Shown: piece after piece, positions 45,058 to 53,404 of the stretch
Numbering within the stretch: the first letter of the stretch is position 1
How the letters are laid out: each line of letters starts with the position of its first letter
NCBI GenBank assembly: GCA_052085365.1
Contig: JBQDFP010000011.1
Coordinates: 15,291-79,290, forward strand
DNA: 64,000 nucleotides
Source: Canibacter sp052085365
GTDB lineage: Bacteria > Actinomycetota > Actinomycetes > Actinomycetales > Microbacteriaceae
Direction: 5' to 3'
Position numbers and translations under genes: made by a program
Notes under the pieces: generated by a model
What the model saw: only the letters and a program-made list of their open reading frames with translations
What the model was told of the DNA's origin: nothing
Databases searched by the model: none

Positions 45058-45073
45058 GCGTCAATTGTGACGC
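45058..45073. repeat. Inverted repeat upstream of leuS
   Basis: GCGTCA, four bases, TGACGC, perfect arms, 37 bases before the leuS start. Operator or small leader hairpin; no T-run. Function unknown. Confidence 0.3.
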
Positions 45074-45133
45074 ACTCGGCTCAGTTTACCGTCTTTCTTA
45101 TGATCATTTCGCGTGGACCAGCCGTTGCGCCAG

Positions 45134-46801
45134 TTATGGCTGTTGGGGTTCAGGTAGTCGCAGAAGCTTTGCAGGTATTGACGCTGGAATATCCGCGTGG
45201 GTAATGAGGATGACCGCTTTGTCTTTCGGTACCGCGCTCAACAGATCCAACATGAGTTGCTGTGCAAGCGGACGGTCGACACCTGCGGTCGGTTCGTCAA
45301 GTATCACTACCCGAAAGTCAGCAAGAATAACTCGAGCGAGCGCAATGCGTTGTGCTTGTCCACCCGAAACCAAGGCACCCCGTGGACCAAGTTGTGCGTC
45401 AAGTCCCCCACGACTGTGGGCCCAGGCGTGTAACCCGACGCGATCAAGTATGTTCAGGAGTTTCTCGTCGTCTGCTTCTGGATCCGCGAATTTTAGGTTC
45501 TGACGCAGGTTTGCATCAAAGAGAAATGTCTCTTGCTGCGCGAGTCCAACGATTTCCCGTAGTTGATGTGTACCGAAGTCGGAAGCGTTTCGCCCCTGAA
45601 TCTGGTACTCCCCGCGATGCGCAAGAAACCCCAATAGTCCCATCGCAATGGTGGTTTTTCCGGCACCGCTTTCGCCACTGACCACGATGGTCTGGCCTGA
45701 GTGAAGGTCAAAGTTAATCTGGTCGACTCCCGGCGAAGATTCTCCGGGATGCTGAACTGAAAAGTTTCGTACTGAAATGAGCGGCGCGCCGGGCACACCC
45801 GGTTTGAGGCATGGATTGTTTTCAACTTCGGCAGGGATTTCTGCAGGAATACGTGACTCGGTGAGAGCCGCAACGCGTTCCGCACTGGACGTCACTCTGC
45901 GTCGCGCGGCGATAGCCGTTGGCGCGGCTCCAAACACTTCCGCGACAGCTGCAGGAACAATCACTACTGCGGCAAAGAGCGGAGCAGAAAGGCCAGCATC
46001 AAGTGCGGGCGACACAATAATCAAAATAAGCACCGTAGCAAGGCCTGAGCCGAACGTCATAAGTGCTTGAGTCAGCCCGGTTGCGCGAACGGATCGGCGC
46101 TGTGCGTCATCAAGTGACTGTTGCGCGACAGAAACTTTGATGCGCTGTGCACTCAGGGCATCAAACGCAACAAGTATATGCGCAGATTCGAAACGTTCGA
46201 GTAAAACATCGGCAAGCTCAGCACGACGCGCGGAAACTTCGCGGTCCGTTGCGCTCGCGATCGCATGCGATGCCCACACTGCGAGTAACACCGAAGCTAC
46301 AAGGCAAAGCAGTGTGATCATCGCTGCGAGCGGTGAGATCAGTGCCACGACGATGATGGAAAGGAGAGTGACTACCGTGCTCACCGTGAGCGGATGGCGT
46401 ACGCGTAATGACTCATCTTGTAACTGGTCAACGTCATCAACAAATCCCGAAAGCACCTCTCCGCGCCGGTGTGTGTCGATCACACCGGGCATTCTGGGAA
46501 TCACGGAGGCGAAAATTTGAGCACGCAATTGTGCAAGTTGGTAAAAGGCCGCGTCATGCGTCGTGAGACGTTCAACATATCGAAATGCGGCTCGCCCTAT
46601 AGCAAGCGCTCGTACGCCAACGATCGCAAAAGTGAGCCACAATATTGGTGGCTGCTCTGCCGCGCGCACAATTAGCCACATGCTCAACCCCAGTAGACCC
46701 ACTACTGAAATGTCAGCGAGTACACCGATGAAGACCCCAGGTGCGCGCTGAGCAGCGGCGGGTATCGCTTTTTTTAAAACCCGAGTCGCTTCTGGCGTCA
46801 T
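45134..46801 (-). CDS. cydC: Thiol reductant ABC exporter subunit CydC
   Basis: One half of the heterodimeric CydDC exporter needed to assemble cytochrome bd; exports glutathione/cysteine-type thiols in E. coli, and probably a low-molecular thiol here. 555 residues: six membrane helices in about the first 310 residues with RAFRYVERLTTHDAAFYQLA near residue 72, then the ATPase with Walker A GESGAGKTT near residue 383, signature VSGGQAQR near residue 483 and Walker B VVILDEPTAGVD. The ATG overlaps the cydD stop by four bases. Last gene of the cyd cluster. Confidence 0.93.
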   Translation of the reverse strand: MTPEATRVLKKAIPAAAQRAPGVFIGVLADISVVGLLGLSMWLIVRAAEQPPILWLTFAIVGVRALAIGRAAFRYVERLTTHDAAFYQLAQLRAQIFASVIPRMPGVIDTHRRGEVLSGFVDDVDQLQDESLRVRHPLTVSTVVTLLSIIVVALISPLAAMITLLCLVASVLLAVWASHAIASATDREVSARRAELADVLLERFESAHILVAFDALSAQRIKVSVAQQSLDDAQRRSVRATGLTQALMTFGSGLATVLILIIVSPALDAGLSAPLFAAVVIVPAAVAEVFGAAPTAIAARRRVTSSAERVAALTESRIPAEIPAEVENNPCLKPGVPGAPLISVRNFSVQHPGESSPGVDQINFDLHSGQTIVVSGESGAGKTTIAMGLLGFLAHRGEYQIQGRNASDFGTHQLREIVGLAQQETFLFDANLRQNLKFADPEADDEKLLNILDRVGLHAWAHSRGGLDAQLGPRGALVSGGQAQRIALARVILADFRVVILDEPTAGVDRPLAQQLMLDLLSAVPKDKAVILITHADIPASIPAKLLRLPEPQQP

Positions 46802-48429
46802 ACGTGCGCTCCAATTTCGACCCGCTGGTCAGCGGCTGCAATAACTGCAGGACGGTGAGACACGACGAGCACAGCTCTTCCGTGATCGGCTTCAGCACGG
46901 AGCGCTCGAATGACAGCCTGTTCGCTCGTCTCGTCGAGCGCTGAAGTTGGTTCATCAAGCACTATTGCACGTGCATTATGTGTCCACGCCCGATAGAGAC
47001 ATCTCGCGATTGCAGTGCGCTGGGCTTGCCCTCCAGACAGTCCCGTACCGAGGGCTCCAAGGTGACGATCAAGCGGTAGATACGCCAAGCTAAGCGATTC
47101 GAGCGCTTGCGCTACAAGTTCCCGATCGGCAGCGGTATCGCCGAGCGAAATGTTGTCTGCGATACTCCCCTGTAGTAGCCCTGCTGCCTGCCCGCACCAC
47201 GAAACTACTTCTGGCCGGTCTAGATGGCCAGTAACTTTGCCAGTGAAGCCCATGATTGCGGCTATGAGACTACTCTTACCTGATCCAGATGGACCCGTGA
47301 GTACGGTAATTTCACCTGTTCGTGCTTCAAAAGACACCGGACCAATCGTGGTGTGTTCACCACGTTGCACGACGGTGTTTCGCAGCTGGATGGATCCACG
47401 ACCATTCGTCGCCCGACCGGGCCTCGACACTCGTTCGTTTTCAATCAGGTCAAATGCGGCTTGTGACGCCTCAAGCCCTTCAGTGGAGGCGTGGAAGGCA
47501 ACGCCGACCTGCCGAATAGGAATAAACACTTCGGGCAGTAGCAGGAGCACGAAGAGCCCCAGGGCGAGTGAAAATCGACCGTCGATGAGCCTAGTCCCGA
47601 CCGCTACGGCGACGAGCGCGATTGAGAAAGTTCCCGCAAGGTCGAGCACGAATCCTGACAAGAATGTCACCCGAAGAAGCTTCATTGTTCGAGAACGGTA
47701 TTCTTCAGACTCGCGCTGAATACGTTGTTCTTGCCGATGTTCACGGCGAAAAATTTTCAACGTCGTCAACCCCGATACAACATCGAGGAACGACGAAGAA
47801 AGGTATTGCAGTTGCGTCCACTGCTTCTTTTGGACTGACTGAGTGGCCAAACCAATCAGGACCATAAAAATAGGGATAACCGGGAACACAACGATTACAA
47901 CAACAGCGCTCGGCCAATCGACAAGCAGCACCGTCAGTATGAGCAGCGGGGTCGCACACACGGTTAATATCAGTTGCGGCACGTACTGTGCATAGTAACC
48001 GTCGAGCGCATCAAGCCCACGGCCAAGTGTTGTTGACGGGACCGAATCAGCAGAGTGTTCAAGGTCGTCTACGTAACTGGAGTCCAGCGTCTCGAGCGCA
48101 GCGGAACGTATTTCGGCCTTCGCAGCAATTGCTCCGCGAGCTGCAGTCATATCCATCATCCACGTTGCTAATGAACGACCAATCACTGCGGCGAGCGCAC
48201 CGGTGATCAGCCACGGGAGCGTATCTGAGTCTGGTGCAGAATCGAGCACTATTCCAAAACGTTCACCACCAAGCACCGGAAGCAGAAGCACAGCTAAAGC
48301 CTGGGAAGCACACCAGCACCACACGATGATGGCAAGAGTACGAAGAATACCTAGCAGGCCGCCTAATAAGAGCACTCCACGCGTACTTTTTGCGTACTGC
48401 AACAGGCGCGTGTCGAAGGGTTTCACCAT
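46798..48429 (-). CDS. cydD: Thiol reductant ABC exporter subunit CydD
   Basis: Partner of CydC. From ATG 48429 the protein has 543 residues: six membrane helices in about the first 310, Walker A GPSGSGKSS near residue 370, signature LSGGQAQR near residue 457 and Walker B IVLDEPTSALD near residue 481. The frame is open to 48477, but AAAAGGAG directly upstream favours ATG 48429 or the adjacent GTG 48426. It is separated from cydB by a strong hairpin, so cydAB and cydDC may be produced in different amounts. Confidence 0.92.
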   Translation of the reverse strand: MVKPFDTRLLQYAKSTRGVLLLGGLLGILRTLAIIVWCWCASQALAVLLLPVLGGERFGIVLDSAPDSDTLPWLITGALAAVIGRSLATWMMDMTAARGAIAAKAEIRSAALETLDSSYVDDLEHSADSVPSTTLGRGLDALDGYYAQYVPQLILTVCATPLLILTVLLVDWPSAVVVIVVFPVIPIFMVLIGLATQSVQKKQWTQLQYLSSSFLDVVSGLTTLKIFRREHRQEQRIQRESEEYRSRTMKLLRVTFLSGFVLDLAGTFSIALVAVAVGTRLIDGRFSLALGLFVLLLLPEVFIPIRQVGVAFHASTEGLEASQAAFDLIENERVSRPGRATNGRGSIQLRNTVVQRGEHTTIGPVSFEARTGEITVLTGPSGSGKSSLIAAIMGFTGKVTGHLDRPEVVSWCGQAAGLLQGSIADNISLGDTAADRELVAQALESLSLAYLPLDRHLGALGTGLSGGQAQRTAIARCLYRAWTHNARAIVLDEPTSALDETSEQAVIRALRAEADHGRAVLVVSHRPAVIAAADQRVEIGAHV

Positions 48430-48522
48430 GCTCCTTTTGAGAAGTTGTGATGGCTCGGCACCGATTATGTGCCGCAAACTTCGGGCAGTCTATCGAATTT
48501 CAAACCACATCTGATGTGAAGG

Positions 48523-48567
48523 CCCTGCGGGTTCACACGGGTAACATCATTGTGCAAACCCGCAGGG
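48523..48567. terminator. Eleven-pair hairpin between cydB and cydD
   Basis: CCCTGCGGGTT pairs perfectly with AACCCGCAGGG around a 23-base loop. On the minus (cyd) strand no T-run follows, so it may be a partial terminator or an mRNA-stabilising/processing element instead of a full stop. Confidence 0.6.
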
Positions 48568-48578
48568 TTTCGGGTCAG

Positions 48579-49652
48579 TTATTTTCTTTCAGCTCTGCCC
48601 CCGTCCCCGGCCTCCTCGGCGACTGCAACGAGTTCAGGCGCCACAATCTTTCGTGACACTCGTTTCCGGAAGGTCCAGAAGGTCCATGCCTGATACGCGA
48701 GCACGAGCGGCATCACGCAAACGGCAACCCAGGTCATCAGCGTGAGCGTGCGATCCGTGCTTGCCGCACCCGCAATAGTCATGGAATAAGAGGGATCGGT
48801 GCTAGAAATCATCAAGTTCGGGAACAGCGCCATAAAGATGGTCACCAGTGCCAACGCTATCGTCGATGCGTTACAGGTAAATGCCCACCCCTCTCGATGA
48901 CGGAAGTTCAAGATCCACCCCGCAATTGCGGCAATAGCCGTCAGCGCCGCGAAAAGAACGACAAGGGCGAGGTTTTCGTTCTGTAAATGCTCGGCGACCG
49001 TCCAGATCAAAAACACTGCAGCCAGCACAATCGTTACGGCGCCTACACGCACCGCGAACTTCTGCGAGATTTCACGAACGTGGCCGAGCGATTTCAAGGC
49101 TAAATATACGAGCCCATGAGTGAAACACAGCAAGCCGAGCACGACTCCACCCAACAAGCTATACGGGTTCAAGAGTGTGAGAAGTGTCCCGTCGAAAACC
49201 CACCCCCCGCTTTCAATTGGAGTCAGCGGCACACCATGAATGAGATTGGCAAATGCGATACCCCAAAGCACCGGTGGCAGCAAGGATCCCCAGAATATAA
49301 ATTGGTCAAACCATTTTTTCCATTCTTCGCTCTTGCCTTGGTGGCGATATTCGAATGAAACCCCTCGGAGAATCAGAGCCACAAGTATCAGCAGAAGCGC
49401 GAGATAGAAGCCCGAGAACATTGTCGCGTACCACTCGGGAAAAGCTGCGAAGAGACATGCGCCGGCTACGATCAGCCATGTCTCGTTGAGATCCCAGACG
49501 GGACCAATTGTATTTATGACAACCCGTCGATCTGCATCATCTCGGCTCACGAATGGGAGCGCGATTCCGACACCGAAGTCAAACCCGTCGAGAACGAAGT
49601 ATCCGATCAGGAAAACACCGACGATAAAGAACCAAATTGTTGAAAGTTCCAT
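48579..49652 (-). CDS. cydB: Cytochrome bd ubiquinol/menaquinol oxidase subunit II
   Basis: Second core subunit of the high-affinity bd oxidase, which reduces oxygen without pumping protons. 357 residues from ATG 49652, chosen because AGGAAGG precedes it; the frame is open 18 codons further inside cydA. Seen: first helix with FVLDGFDFGVG near residue 22 (typical CydB start), a series of eight to nine helices, and the GPVWDLNETWLIV motif near residue 50. It begins 13 bases after cydA. Confidence 0.95.
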   Translation of the reverse strand: MELSTIWFFIVGVFLIGYFVLDGFDFGVGIALPFVSRDDADRRVVINTIGPVWDLNETWLIVAGACLFAAFPEWYATMFSGFYLALLLILVALILRGVSFEYRHQGKSEEWKKWFDQFIFWGSLLPPVLWGIAFANLIHGVPLTPIESGGWVFDGTLLTLLNPYSLLGGVVLGLLCFTHGLVYLALKSLGHVREISQKFAVRVGAVTIVLAAVFLIWTVAEHLQNENLALVVLFAALTAIAAIAGWILNFRHREGWAFTCNASTIALALVTIFMALFPNLMISSTDPSYSMTIAGAASTDRTLTLMTWVAVCVMPLVLAYQAWTFWTFRKRVSRKIVAPELVAVAEEAGDGGRAERK

Positions 49653-49665
49653 GTGTTCTGCCTTC

Positions 49666-51105
49666 CTAATAAACCGTGGCGAGGCGATCGTGGTCTGGTT
49701 CGCCATCGTCAGTGTGTTCGATTTCTTCGGGGCCCTTCTGTGCCGCCTTCAATAGGAGTCGAAACTCAACGACGGCCAGGGCGCCATAGATAACCGTAAA
49801 TGTGATCATCGACACCAGCACCGCCCATGCTGGAACCCCGGGAGAGACTCCTTGCTCAGTTGTCATCACACCAAACACGATCCAGGGCTGACGCCCCATT
49901 TCGGTGAAGATCCAACCGACGAGTGACGCAAGCATGGGAAAAGGCGCGGTCCATATTGCGACCGTCCACGCCCAGCGCGGAGCCGTCTTGTTCTTGCGGG
50001 TAATCCACAAACCGACTACTGAGACCAACGCTGCGAGGGCGCCAAGACCGATCATCCACCGGAAACTCCAGTAGGTCACCCAGATAATCGGCGTAAACAA
50101 GCCATCAGTAGGACAGGTGAGCAGCGAGTCCGCACCACAGTATAGAGTTTCGTAGTCTGCCTGAAGCTCCCGAATACCTTCGACGCTTCCGTCAAAGCTG
50201 CCCGTTGACATAAACGAAAGGAGATAGGGAATACGAATGGAGAAAATTTCATGCGCTCCGTCCGGCGTTCCCAGACTAAAGAGGGAGAAGCTCGCGTCTT
50301 TTCCACTTGCGGTGTTGTAGAGCGCTTCTGCGGCGGCCATCTTCATCGGCTGCGCTTTCGTCATGAAAATGCCGAGTTCGTGGCCGGTGCCGGCAACGCC
50401 GAGAAAGCCAAGTACGTTTGCAATAAGTCCGAAGCGTAATGCTGAGGTCATCATCTGTTCGTGTTGACGGCGTTTGAGATGCCACGCAGCGATCGCAACA
50501 ATCACTGTTGCTGCGAACATGACTGATGCGAAGAGTGTGTGTGGGAACTGCCAAAGCGCGACGGGGTTGAGCGCTACATCGAGAAAGTTTGTGAGTTCCG
50601 CGCGCCCTCGTTCTTCGTTGATCTCAAATCCGACGGGATTCTGCATGAACGCGTTTGCAGCGAGAATGAAGTAGGCCGAAAGCCAGCTCCCCAGAGCCAC
50701 CATCCATATTGTAACCAGGTGGAGTTTTTTGGAAAGCTTGTCCCAGCCAAAGATCCACAGTCCGATAAATGTGGCCTCAAGGAAGAATGCAAACAGGCCT
50801 TCCATTGCGAGCGGCGCACCAAAAATATCGCCATTAAAGCGTGAATAGTTCGACCAGTTCATTCCAAACTGGAATTCTTGAACGATACCTGTCACCACAC
50901 CCATTGCGAAGTTGATAAGAAAGATCTTTGCGTAGAACCGAGTGAGTTGTAACCATTTCAAGTCACCGGTCTTCACCCAAAGTGTTTGCATGATTGCAAC
51001 CAGCAGGCTCAGGCCGATTGTCAAAGGTACGAAAATGAAATGATAGAGAGTGGTGAGTCCGAACTGCCATCTGGCAAGGGCGACAGCGTCGAGCGCTTCA
51101 AACAC
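49666..51105 (-). CDS. cydA: Cytochrome bd ubiquinol/menaquinol oxidase subunit I
   Basis: Heme-bearing subunit with the quinol site. 479 residues from GTG 51105, preceded by GGAGG; the frame is open about 105 codons further, but that stretch has no family similarity and lies in the regulatory region. Seen: ARWQFGLTTLYHFIFVPLT with the first heme ligand histidine at H22, the quinol/heme segment WQFPHTLFASVM near residue 187, GRQPWIVFGVM near residue 395, and a short Q-loop between, as in most Gram-positive CydA proteins. First gene of cydABDC; the upstream gap holds three palindromes that may bind redox or oxygen regulators. Confidence 0.95.
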   Translation of the reverse strand: MFEALDAVALARWQFGLTTLYHFIFVPLTIGLSLLVAIMQTLWVKTGDLKWLQLTRFYAKIFLINFAMGVVTGIVQEFQFGMNWSNYSRFNGDIFGAPLAMEGLFAFFLEATFIGLWIFGWDKLSKKLHLVTIWMVALGSWLSAYFILAANAFMQNPVGFEINEERGRAELTNFLDVALNPVALWQFPHTLFASVMFAATVIVAIAAWHLKRRQHEQMMTSALRFGLIANVLGFLGVAGTGHELGIFMTKAQPMKMAAAEALYNTASGKDASFSLFSLGTPDGAHEIFSIRIPYLLSFMSTGSFDGSVEGIRELQADYETLYCGADSLLTCPTDGLFTPIIWVTYWSFRWMIGLGALAALVSVVGLWITRKNKTAPRWAWTVAIWTAPFPMLASLVGWIFTEMGRQPWIVFGVMTTEQGVSPGVPAWAVLVSMITFTVIYGALAVVEFRLLLKAAQKGPEEIEHTDDGEPDHDRLATVY

Positions 51106-51218
51106 GTTTTCCTCCGTGATGGAGGTGCAGCCAACCTGAACAAAGAGGTTGCCAGCACCTCTTTGTCGGCACCAGGGTGATCTTGCCACCCGGAGATTGA
51201 TCGGCGACCAACCTAGGT

Positions 51219-51236
51219 TCAGTTTACTTAAACTGA
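51219..51236. promoter_or_regulatory. Palindrome upstream of cydA, eight-base arms
   Basis: TCAGTTTA, two bases, TAAACTGA. It does not match the Rex, ArcA or CRP consensus as I know them. Candidate operator for cydABDC. Confidence 0.5.
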
Positions 51237-51255
51237 GAATTATATGCGAATGCGC

Positions 51256-51267
51256 TTTGACGTCAAA
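51256..51267. promoter_or_regulatory. Palindrome TTTGACGTCAAA upstream of cydA
   Basis: Twelve-base perfect palindrome without spacer, 20 bases after the first one. Candidate second operator. Confidence 0.4.
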
Positions 51268-51284
51268 CCATTCCGAGATATAGA

Positions 51285-51296
51285 CCCTGATCAGGG
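51285..51296. promoter_or_regulatory. Palindrome CCCTGATCAGGG upstream of cydA
   Basis: Twelve-base perfect palindrome without spacer, 17 bases after the second. Could be an operator or a transcript hairpin. Confidence 0.4.
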
Positions 51297-51441
51297 CTTT
51301 CTGTCGCAGTGAAGTGGAACCTGAAAAGAATGCACCGCTAAACTCATGCTGGTTTGCGAGTACTGTGCACTTTTCGTCAAATATTGCAGCATATTGGCCG
51401 TCGAATACGGAGTGGAGCACACATGAGCGGGTCTAGCCTCG

Positions 51442-51447
51442 TAGACT
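51442..51447 (+). promoter_or_regulatory. -10 hexamer TAGACT, APP1 gene
   Basis: TAGACT, seven bases, then GTG 51455; near-leaderless arrangement with no Shine-Dalgarno. Confidence 0.4.
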
Positions 51448-51454
51448 GGTGCAC

Positions 51455-52558
51455 GTGCCACGCAAACGACACCGTTCACGCCGCCCTGTAGCGACGCGTA
51501 TAGACGACTGGGTACACGCCAGGCGAGAAAAGCGCGCCAAAAAAAGAGGTAAACGTGCCACCATTATTCCCGCAATTGGGTACGGCGGTGACGGATGGAT
51601 CCGTGTACTTGGGCGAGTGCTCTATCTGAGAGATTCCGGTCCTGCACACTTACAGTTAAGCTCTGAAGCCTCTGTTCCTACGCGAGTGCGCGGTTGGCGT
51701 TCATTCACGAGCGTGCATGCCCCCAACGAAGAAATTCGCGTGAGTTTTAACAACGAAGTACTCGGATACGTGACAAGTGATCGGGGTGGCGTGCTCGATG
51801 CGAAGATCACCGCGACTCTCCCTCCGGGGTGGCACTCGATTACGTTAACCTCCGTTCACGGAGACTCTGCTGATTCTCCGTTGTATATTGTGGATCAATC
51901 CGCCCAATTCGGCATCATTTCTGACGTGGATGACACGGTGCTCAACACCGTCATGCCCCGCCCTTTCGTTGCGGCCTGGAATAGTTTTGTTATTGATCAG
52001 CACGCGCGCCTGGCGACCCCAGGAATGCCCGTGTTATTAGATCACTTGGTCTCCCATCACCCGGGCTCCCCCGTCATTTATTTATCGACCGGCGCTTGGA
52101 ATGTCGCCCCGGCTCTCAGCAGGTTCTTTACACGGCATCTGTATCCAATGGGCCCAATGTTACTCACTGATTGGGGCCCTACTCATGACCGCTGGTTTCG
52201 AAGTGGAACCGAACATAAACGACAAGAGCTTGCTCGCTTAATTGAGGAGTTCCCCGATATCCGCTGGGTGTTGATTGGTGATGACGGACAACACGACGAG
52301 AAGATTTACCACGAGTTCAGCAGCAAACATCCTTCTCACATTGCCGCTGTCGCGATACGCCAGCTGAGTGTTAGTGAAGCTGTCCTCGCTGGTGGTCGTT
52401 CAAAAGCCCAGCTGCGACGTGCGGTGAGTGGTGTGCCCTGGATCTACGGCCCTGACGGCGCTTCACTCCGGGCACAATTTGTAGAATTGGGGTTACTCTC
52501 CCCCACTGAGATCGATACATCTGACGCATCGGATGCATCCAGTGATTCTCAACCGTAG
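51455..52558 (+). CDS. APP1/DUF2183 family protein (putative phosphatidate phosphatase, HAD-like)
   Basis: 367 residues from GTG 51455 (GTG 51449 is also in frame). A very basic N-terminal tail of about 35 residues, a beta-rich domain (about 40-150), then the DUF2183/APP1 catalytic domain with IISDVDDTVLNT near residue 155, a HAD-type first motif DxDxT, VIYLSTGAWNVAP near residue 213, then KRQELARLIEEFPDIRWVLIGDDGQHDEKIY near residues 255-285, carrying the last acidic motif. In yeast App1 the family dephosphorylates phosphatidate; the bacterial substrate is not established. No membrane helix or signal peptide, so the basic tail may bind membrane lipid. Divergent from cydA. Confidence 0.82.
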   Translation: MPRKRHRSRRPVATRIDDWVHARREKRAKKRGKRATIIPAIGYGGDGWIRVLGRVLYLRDSGPAHLQLSSEASVPTRVRGWRSFTSVHAPNEEIRVSFNNEVLGYVTSDRGGVLDAKITATLPPGWHSITLTSVHGDSADSPLYIVDQSAQFGIISDVDDTVLNTVMPRPFVAAWNSFVIDQHARLATPGMPVLLDHLVSHHPGSPVIYLSTGAWNVAPALSRFFTRHLYPMGPMLLTDWGPTHDRWFRSGTEHKRQELARLIEEFPDIRWVLIGDDGQHDEKIYHEFSSKHPSHIAAVAIRQLSVSEAVLAGGRSKAQLRRAVSGVPWIYGPDGASLRAQFVELGLLSPTEIDTSDASDASSDSQP

Positions 52559-52622
52559 TCGCTTTGCGCTGCACGCATTTCGTGATGCGCAATTGTTGTG
52601 AATTGGGCGTTTAACATAAAGC

Positions 52623-52656
52623 TGCGCTGCGCCCGGAAGGACCGATGCGCAGCGCA
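52623..52656. terminator. Hairpin between the convergent APP1 and yceI genes
   Basis: TGCGCTGCGC pairs perfectly with GCGCAGCGCA around a 14-base loop; short T/A-rich tracts lie on both sides. It probably serves both convergent genes. Confidence 0.65.
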
Positions 52657-52680
52657 ACTTTCGTGCATACTTTACACTGA

Positions 52681-53250
52681 CTATGCGTCAGCAAGCACCG
52701 CACTGAGATCGAGTTCGATCTGTACCTTTTTGCTCACGAGAACGCCGCCTGTTTTTTCAAGTGGTGCGTTCCAGTCAACGCCAAAATCGGTCCGGTCGAT
52801 TGTAGTGGTTGCTGTCAGGCCAAGCCGCTCTGCGTCAAAAGCATCAGTGGCAAACCCACCCAGCTCAAGCTTGAACGTGACGGGCTTGGTCACTCCGCGC
52901 AACGTCAGGTCACCGTCAATTTCGCCTTCTTCATTACCTGAAAGTCGAACCTCTGTGGATTTAAATGACAGCTCAGGGAACTCTTCTACCGCAAAGAAGT
53001 CGCTAGTATGCAGGTGCTGATCACGGCCTTCATCGTTAGTAGTCACTGACGCCATCTGGACAACCGCCTCAACCGATGAATCTGCTGGATTGTCGGCGGT
53101 CACGATCGTGCCGGCAAAATCTTTGAAAGTGCCGCGAACTTTACTGATTCCTGCATGACGTACGGTGAAGCTCACTTCGGTATGCGAGGGGTCAATATTC
53201 CATGTTGCGGCCTGGTACCCAGCAATCTGATCTGCGGTTACGGTCATCAT
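52681..53250 (-). CDS. YceI family lipocalin-like protein
   Basis: 189 residues with the YceI fold pattern: ATWNIDPSHTEVSFTVRHAGISKVRGTF near residues 15-42, a GDLTLRGVTKPV motif near residue 114 and the closing beta strands with TTTIDRTDFGVDW near residue 150. The family binds isoprenoid-type lipids; it is cytosolic here, as no signal peptide is present. ATG ATG start with AGGAGG directly upstream. The gap upstream carries a 7-2-7 palindrome likely to be an operator. It is monocistronic and ends at a shared hairpin. Confidence 0.88.
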   Translation of the reverse strand: MMTVTADQIAGYQAATWNIDPSHTEVSFTVRHAGISKVRGTFKDFAGTIVTADNPADSSVEAVVQMASVTTNDEGRDQHLHTSDFFAVEEFPELSFKSTEVRLSGNEEGEIDGDLTLRGVTKPVTFKLELGGFATDAFDAERLGLTATTTIDRTDFGVDWNAPLEKTGGVLVSKKVQIELDLSAVLADA

Positions 53251-53319
53251 TTCCTCCTGTGTTCGTGCGTATTGCGTTGGTTGCTCATTACTTGAAAACT
53301 TAAGAGCCGATCGCCAACT

Positions 53320-53335
53320 ATATTCATTTGAATAT
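53320..53335. promoter_or_regulatory. Palindrome upstream of yceI, candidate repressor site
   Basis: ATATTCA, two bases, TGAATAT; perfect arms, about 70 bases before the yceI start, in an AT-rich 154-base gap. MarR- and TetR-type operators often look like this; no regulator gene lies next to it. Confidence 0.45.
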
Positions 53336-53404
53336 TGCGACTACTAAGGAGAACATAGGACTTCGGGATTCTATTCCCGCAAACTGAACTTTTTCTTTTT
53401 TACT

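Larger units (their letters stand above)
51106..51454. other. Divergent intergenic control region of cydA and the APP1 gene
   Basis: 349 bases without a convincing gene on either strand. It contains three perfect palindromes (51219-51236, 51256-51267, 51285-51296) between about 110 and 195 bases before cydA, and a -10-like hexamer for the APP1 gene at its right end. Confidence 0.6.

Noticed and set aside
45022..45133. Possible T-box or leader before leuS
   Set aside because: The gap is only about 110 bases and lacks the T-box core or a leucine-rich peptide; only a small inverted repeat is present.
49666..51420. Long cydA frame reaching 51420 with about 105 extra N-terminal residues
   Set aside because: The extra segment has no family similarity and lies over the palindrome region; GTG 51105 has a GGAGG ribosome site and gives the normal CydA length.
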